DNA of 64,000 nucleotides from Aquimarina sp040786285 (GTDB lineage Bacteria; Bacteroidota; Bacteroidia; Flavobacteriales; Flavobacteriaceae), in contig NZ_JBFMKQ010000001.1 of the NCBI RefSeq assembly GCF_040786285.1, positions 1,736,001-1,800,000 on the forward strand, written 5' to 3'. The notes below the pieces were generated by a model. The model was not told the origin of the DNA. It saw nothing but the letters and a program-made list of their open reading frames with translations, and ran no database searches. The position numbers were made by a program, and so were the translations under genes. Shown in pieces: positions 61,939-64,000 of this stretch (position 1 is its first letter; each line of letters opens with the position of its first letter).

Positions 61939-62550
61939 TTAGTCTAGTAATTCTTCGAGCTGAACTTGATTATCAATGATGGTATTATTATATTTTAAAG
62001 TCCAACCTAATGAATTGGTGAGGATATATATTTTTTGAAGTTCACTAATAAGTCGATTTTCAGAATTTGTAACTAACGATGATTTTTTTACTTTTTTTTC
62101 GAGTTGGTTCACTACCTTTTTCCTTATTAAGTTGTGATCTTTAGGATTATATTGGTTTAAAAGACCATATTGAAGGCTATGGTATTTTATATCAGGATTA
62201 ATATTGATTTCTGGTTTTGGGATTTTAGTAATCACTACAGTTTTAATATCCTTGTTAAGGATGTAATCAATTTTACTGAGATCGTAAGATACTTCTACTT
62301 TGGCATTAACAACTACTAGGGCAGTTTTTATAGTAGGAATAAAAGAAAATACTTTTTTATCCTCTTTGTAATTAATCACTTCAGAGAAATGCCCTTCGGT
62401 AACAACAAGTTTGCCAACGTTTTTAATTTGATTAAGGATAAGATCAGAAGATTGAAGCTCTGTTTTTCGGGTATTCGATTGATCAATAAAATACTTTATT
62501 CCAAATACTAATAAAGCCGCTATTGCTGCTCCGAGTAGAAAATTACGCAT
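61939..62550 (-). CDS. DUF4230 family protein
   Basis: A 203-residue protein with an N-terminal membrane anchor (LLGAAIAALLVFGIKYFI, residues about 4-22). The rest follows the DUF4230 pattern: LVVTEGHFSEVINYKEDK, ALVVVNAKVEVSYDLSKI, TVVITKIPKPEININPDI and a C-terminal helix with LTNSLGWTLKYN. The family is widespread in Bacteroidota and Firmicutes with no known activity. Located at the envelope, facing the periplasm. Confidence 0.82.
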   Translation of the reverse strand: MRNFLLGAAIAALLVFGIKYFIDQSNTRKTELQSSDLILNQIKNVGKLVVTEGHFSEVINYKEDKKVFSFIPTIKTALVVVNAKVEVSYDLSKIDYILNKDIKTVVITKIPKPEININPDIKYHSLQYGLLNQYNPKDHNLIRKKVVNQLEKKVKKSSLVTNSENRLISELQKIYILTNSLGWTLKYNNTIIDNQVQLEELLD

Positions 62551-62595
62551 AGGTTTTTACTATCAGGTTTAGCATAAATGTACATAAAAAAAATA

Positions 62596-62619
62596 TAGCC
62601 CTTCTATAAAGAAAGGCTA
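62596..62619 (-). terminator. Terminator for the DUF4136 gene
   Basis: TAGCC-c-TTC, loop tataaa, GAA-a-GGCTA forms an 8-bp stem with one mismatch; on the minus strand it is followed by TATATTTTTTTTATG, a good T-run. Confidence 0.6.
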
Positions 62620-62643
62620 CACTTATGTAAAGAAATATTGGTA

Positions 62644-63192
62644 TTATTCTATCTGTGGTGGATATTTTTCGAGGATTGCGCCAACAATCTCATTCATTTT
62701 TTCCTGCTTTTTGTCTACATCTTTAGTCAAGGCCGATGTACCCATTCCTTGCCAAATCAGTTCTTTTTTAGAAGCGTCTATAAGGTCTATATATAGGGTG
62801 CCTTCAGTTACTGTCGAAACCGAATTGTAGTTACCACCCCAAAACCAGGGATTCCACCCCCAGCCATATCCCCAACCGGGACCCCAGCCCCAGCCCCAGT
62901 TATTCTGGTATACTGATACATTTTCACGGGTTTTTGTAAAAATACTAACTAACATATCTGGATTTTCTGATTTAATAAATCCTTTTGAAGTCATATCTGC
63001 TTCGATAGCTCTTAAGATGCGTTTTTTGTCTAGATCACTAATTTCTGCTTTGTCAATACCTGGCTTGAAGAATGCATAGCTTTTATAGGTATTAAAATTT
63101 GCCTGCTTATCATAATCTGAAGCCACACGTACAGTGGTGCAGGAACTAAAAGTTATGATAAGGATTAATGATAAAAGTGATAAAAATTTCAT
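62644..63192 (-). CDS. DUF4136 lipoprotein
   Basis: A 182-residue lipoprotein: signal with lipobox LIITFSSC at residues about 11-18. The start of the mature part (VRVASDYDKQANFNTYKSYA, FFKPG) and IEADMTSKGFIKSENPDMLV are DUF4136 signatures. A Trp/Gly/Tyr/Asn-rich middle (GWGWGPGWGYGWGWNPWFWG) is typical of some flavobacterial members. The C-terminus (GTLYIDLIDASKKELIWQGM) fits as well. Function unknown; outer-membrane or periplasmic. Confidence 0.88.
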   Translation of the reverse strand: MKFLSLLSLILIITFSSCTTVRVASDYDKQANFNTYKSYAFFKPGIDKAEISDLDKKRILRAIEADMTSKGFIKSENPDMLVSIFTKTRENVSVYQNNWGWGWGPGWGYGWGWNPWFWGGNYNSVSTVTEGTLYIDLIDASKKELIWQGMGTSALTKDVDKKQEKMNEIVGAILEKYPPQIE

Positions 63193-63279
63193 AATCCCTT
63201 GTTTTAGAGGTTCAACAATAAATAGCTTTTTTAACTATTTACCAACAATAATCATACCATGACACTAGTTTTAACACTA

Positions 63280-63462
63280 TTATTTAGTGTAGCTATTTGT
63301 TTTTTTATCATAGCCATACGGGCAGTGCCTGCAGCCACTCTCACAACAATATCCTCTTCTAAGGTGATATTGTTCTGTAAAACATCGATACCCTTCGGGG
63401 GTAATATAATAATCTCCGTCTTTTGGAGTTAATACTTTTTTAGGGTTACTCATATCATACAA
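63280..63462 (-). CDS. DUF5522 small Cys-rich protein
   Basis: A 60-residue protein: DGDYYITPEGYRCFTEQYHL then RRGYCCESGCRHCPYGYDKK. The CCxxxCxxC pattern and HCPYG motif are those of DUF5522 and probably bind zinc. It lies divergent from the HEKIH protein gene, with only 20 bp between start codons. The role is unknown. Confidence 0.8.
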   Translation of the reverse strand: MYDMSNPKKVLTPKDGDYYITPEGYRCFTEQYHLRRGYCCESGCRHCPYGYDKKTNSYTK

Positions 63463-63482
63463 AAATAGTATCTTGTAATTAT

Positions 63483-63809
63483 ATGCGCATAGTTGTTAAC
63501 AAATATTTGATAGGTCGCCATTTTGTTGGGTTAGCTCTTTGGCCTTTTATTGTGGTGAAGGACTCCTTTCTTAAAGAAGATGAAATCTTTATCAACCATG
63601 AGAAAATTCATATAAGACAACAAGCAGAGTTGTTGGTATTGCCATTCTATATTCTTTATTTTGCAGAATATATTATTAGGGTAGTACAATATCGAAATTC
63701 GCAACAAGCGTATCGCAATATTTCTTTTGAAAGAGAGGCATACTACAATGAAGATGATCTCGATTATTTAAAAAAGAGAAGACCCTGGAGTTTTATTAAA
63801 TATTTATAA
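63483..63809 (+). CDS. Small HExxH-motif protein
   Basis: A 108-residue protein with HEKIHIRQQAELLVLPFYIL: an HExxH-type metal motif at about residues 37-41 followed by a hydrophobic segment (LLVLPFYILYFAEYII) and a later conserved-looking ISFEREAYYNEDDLDYLKK, where the Glu could be the third ligand. No signal peptide is seen; one membrane segment is likely. This fits a reduced zincin-like fold, but activity is not established. The stop abuts the next gene (ATG at 63810), so both are coupled. Confidence 0.65.
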   Translation: MRIVVNKYLIGRHFVGLALWPFIVVKDSFLKEDEIFINHEKIHIRQQAELLVLPFYILYFAEYIIRVVQYRNSQQAYRNISFEREAYYNEDDLDYLKKRRPWSFIKYL

Positions 63810-64000
63810 ATGCATATTTTCTCTTCGGAAACGGTACTTTCAGAAAATCAACAGATTAACCACCCGATTTTGGATAATGCAGAAGTTTCTTTGGATATTA
63901 AGCGAGAAGATGAGATCCATACCCATGTTTCCGGAAACAAATTCAGAAAATTAAAATACAATCTAGCCGAAGCTAAAAAATTAGGATTCAGTACGATCCT
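63810..64000 (+). CDS. ACC deaminase / D-cysteine desulfhydrase family protein (3' partial)
   Basis: The frame begins at ATG 63810, immediately after the preceding stop, and runs off the window (63 codons seen). LDIKREDEIHTHVSGNKFRK contains the PLP-lysine region (SGNKxRKL) of the 1-aminocyclopropane-1-carboxylate deaminase/D-cysteine desulfhydrase family, followed by YNLAEAKKLGFSTI. Family members act on ACC, D-cysteine or related amino acids; the exact substrate cannot be decided from this part. Confidence 0.85.
   Translation, partial: MHIFSSETVLSENQQINHPILDNAEVSLDIKREDEIHTHVSGNKFRKLKYNLAEAKKLGFSTI

Noticed and set aside
1..64000. tRNA, rRNA or riboswitch genes
   Set aside because: No cloverleaf-like region, CCA-ended acceptor stem, rRNA segment or known riboswitch core was found by eye in the gaps; a tRNAscan or Rfam search would settle it.

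Overview
The window looks like a chromosomal segment of a marine-type flavobacterium (Bacteroidota, family Flavobacteriaceae; an Aquimarina-like organism would fit, but this is inference). The support is low G+C, two secreted proteins with type IX secretion (T9SS) C-terminal sorting domains (left edge and 36.9-38.8 kb), Bacteroidota-style promoters (TAnnTTTG boxes), a LytTR two-component pair, and families typical of flavobacteria (DUF4230, DUF4136, DUF5522, four-helix bundle S23-like). No rRNA, tRNA, CRISPR array, prophage or classical insertion sequence was seen.

Region 1 (1-1.8 kb): the 3' part of a secreted lysyl-endopeptidase-like serine protease, convergent with a META-domain protein. 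Region 2 (1.9-15.9 kb): an almost complete aerobic phenylacetate (paa) catabolic cluster on the plus strand: TetR-family regulator, paaE-A-B-C-D (phenylacetyl-CoA epoxidase), a VOC protein, paaG, paaH, paaI, a lipoprotein, a four-helix bundle gene, paaJ, paaZ with an extra C-terminal domain, a GIY-YIG gene bounded by inverted repeats, a paaF-like hydratase and paaY. The CoA ligase paaK is not in the window. Region 3 (15.9-20.7 kb): a branched-chain 2-oxo acid module: E2, branched-chain aminotransferase and a fused E1 alpha-beta. The paaE promoter carries a perfect TetR-type palindrome, and a near copy lies just upstream of the E2 gene, so one regulator may tie both modules together. The gaps in regions 2 and 3 are unusually rich in small palindromic repeats, one of which lies inside the E2 coding sequence.

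Region 4 (20.8-27.2 kb, minus strand): a secreted protein, DoxX, a membrane-anchored AraC regulator, a TPMT-like methyltransferase, an MDR oxidoreductase, and a fusion of a hydroxylysine-kinase-like domain to a class III aminotransferase-fold phospho-lyase. Region 5 (27.4-33.9 kb, minus): a galactoside operon (Na+/sugar symporter, GH36 alpha-galactosidase, GH2 beta-galactosidase) with a promoter and operator candidate. Region 6 (34-44.7 kb): GH25 lysozyme-like lipoprotein, membrane proteins, a BASS transporter, an FG-GAP/T9SS protein, a LytTR regulator and sensor kinase, a GH13 amylase and a PfkB kinase.

Region 7 (44.8-55.7 kb, minus) is the most unusual block: a tightly spaced probable operon encoding a Crp/Fnr regulator, an outer-membrane protein with a degenerate phosphoesterase domain and a kinase-like motif, a Rieske-GltB-type flavoenzyme, a small barrel-like protein, an unknown protein, a DUF2721-like membrane protein, a Rieske-thiamine diphosphate enzyme and a CPA1 cation/proton antiporter. 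Region 8 (55.9-64 kb): a PepSY-like secreted protein, a short SSB without an acidic tail, a GNAT acetyltransferase, a ~1200-residue unrecognised protein with coiled coil and tandem 19-residue repeats, small DUF proteins, and the 5' end of an ACC deaminase/D-cysteine desulfhydrase gene that runs off the window.
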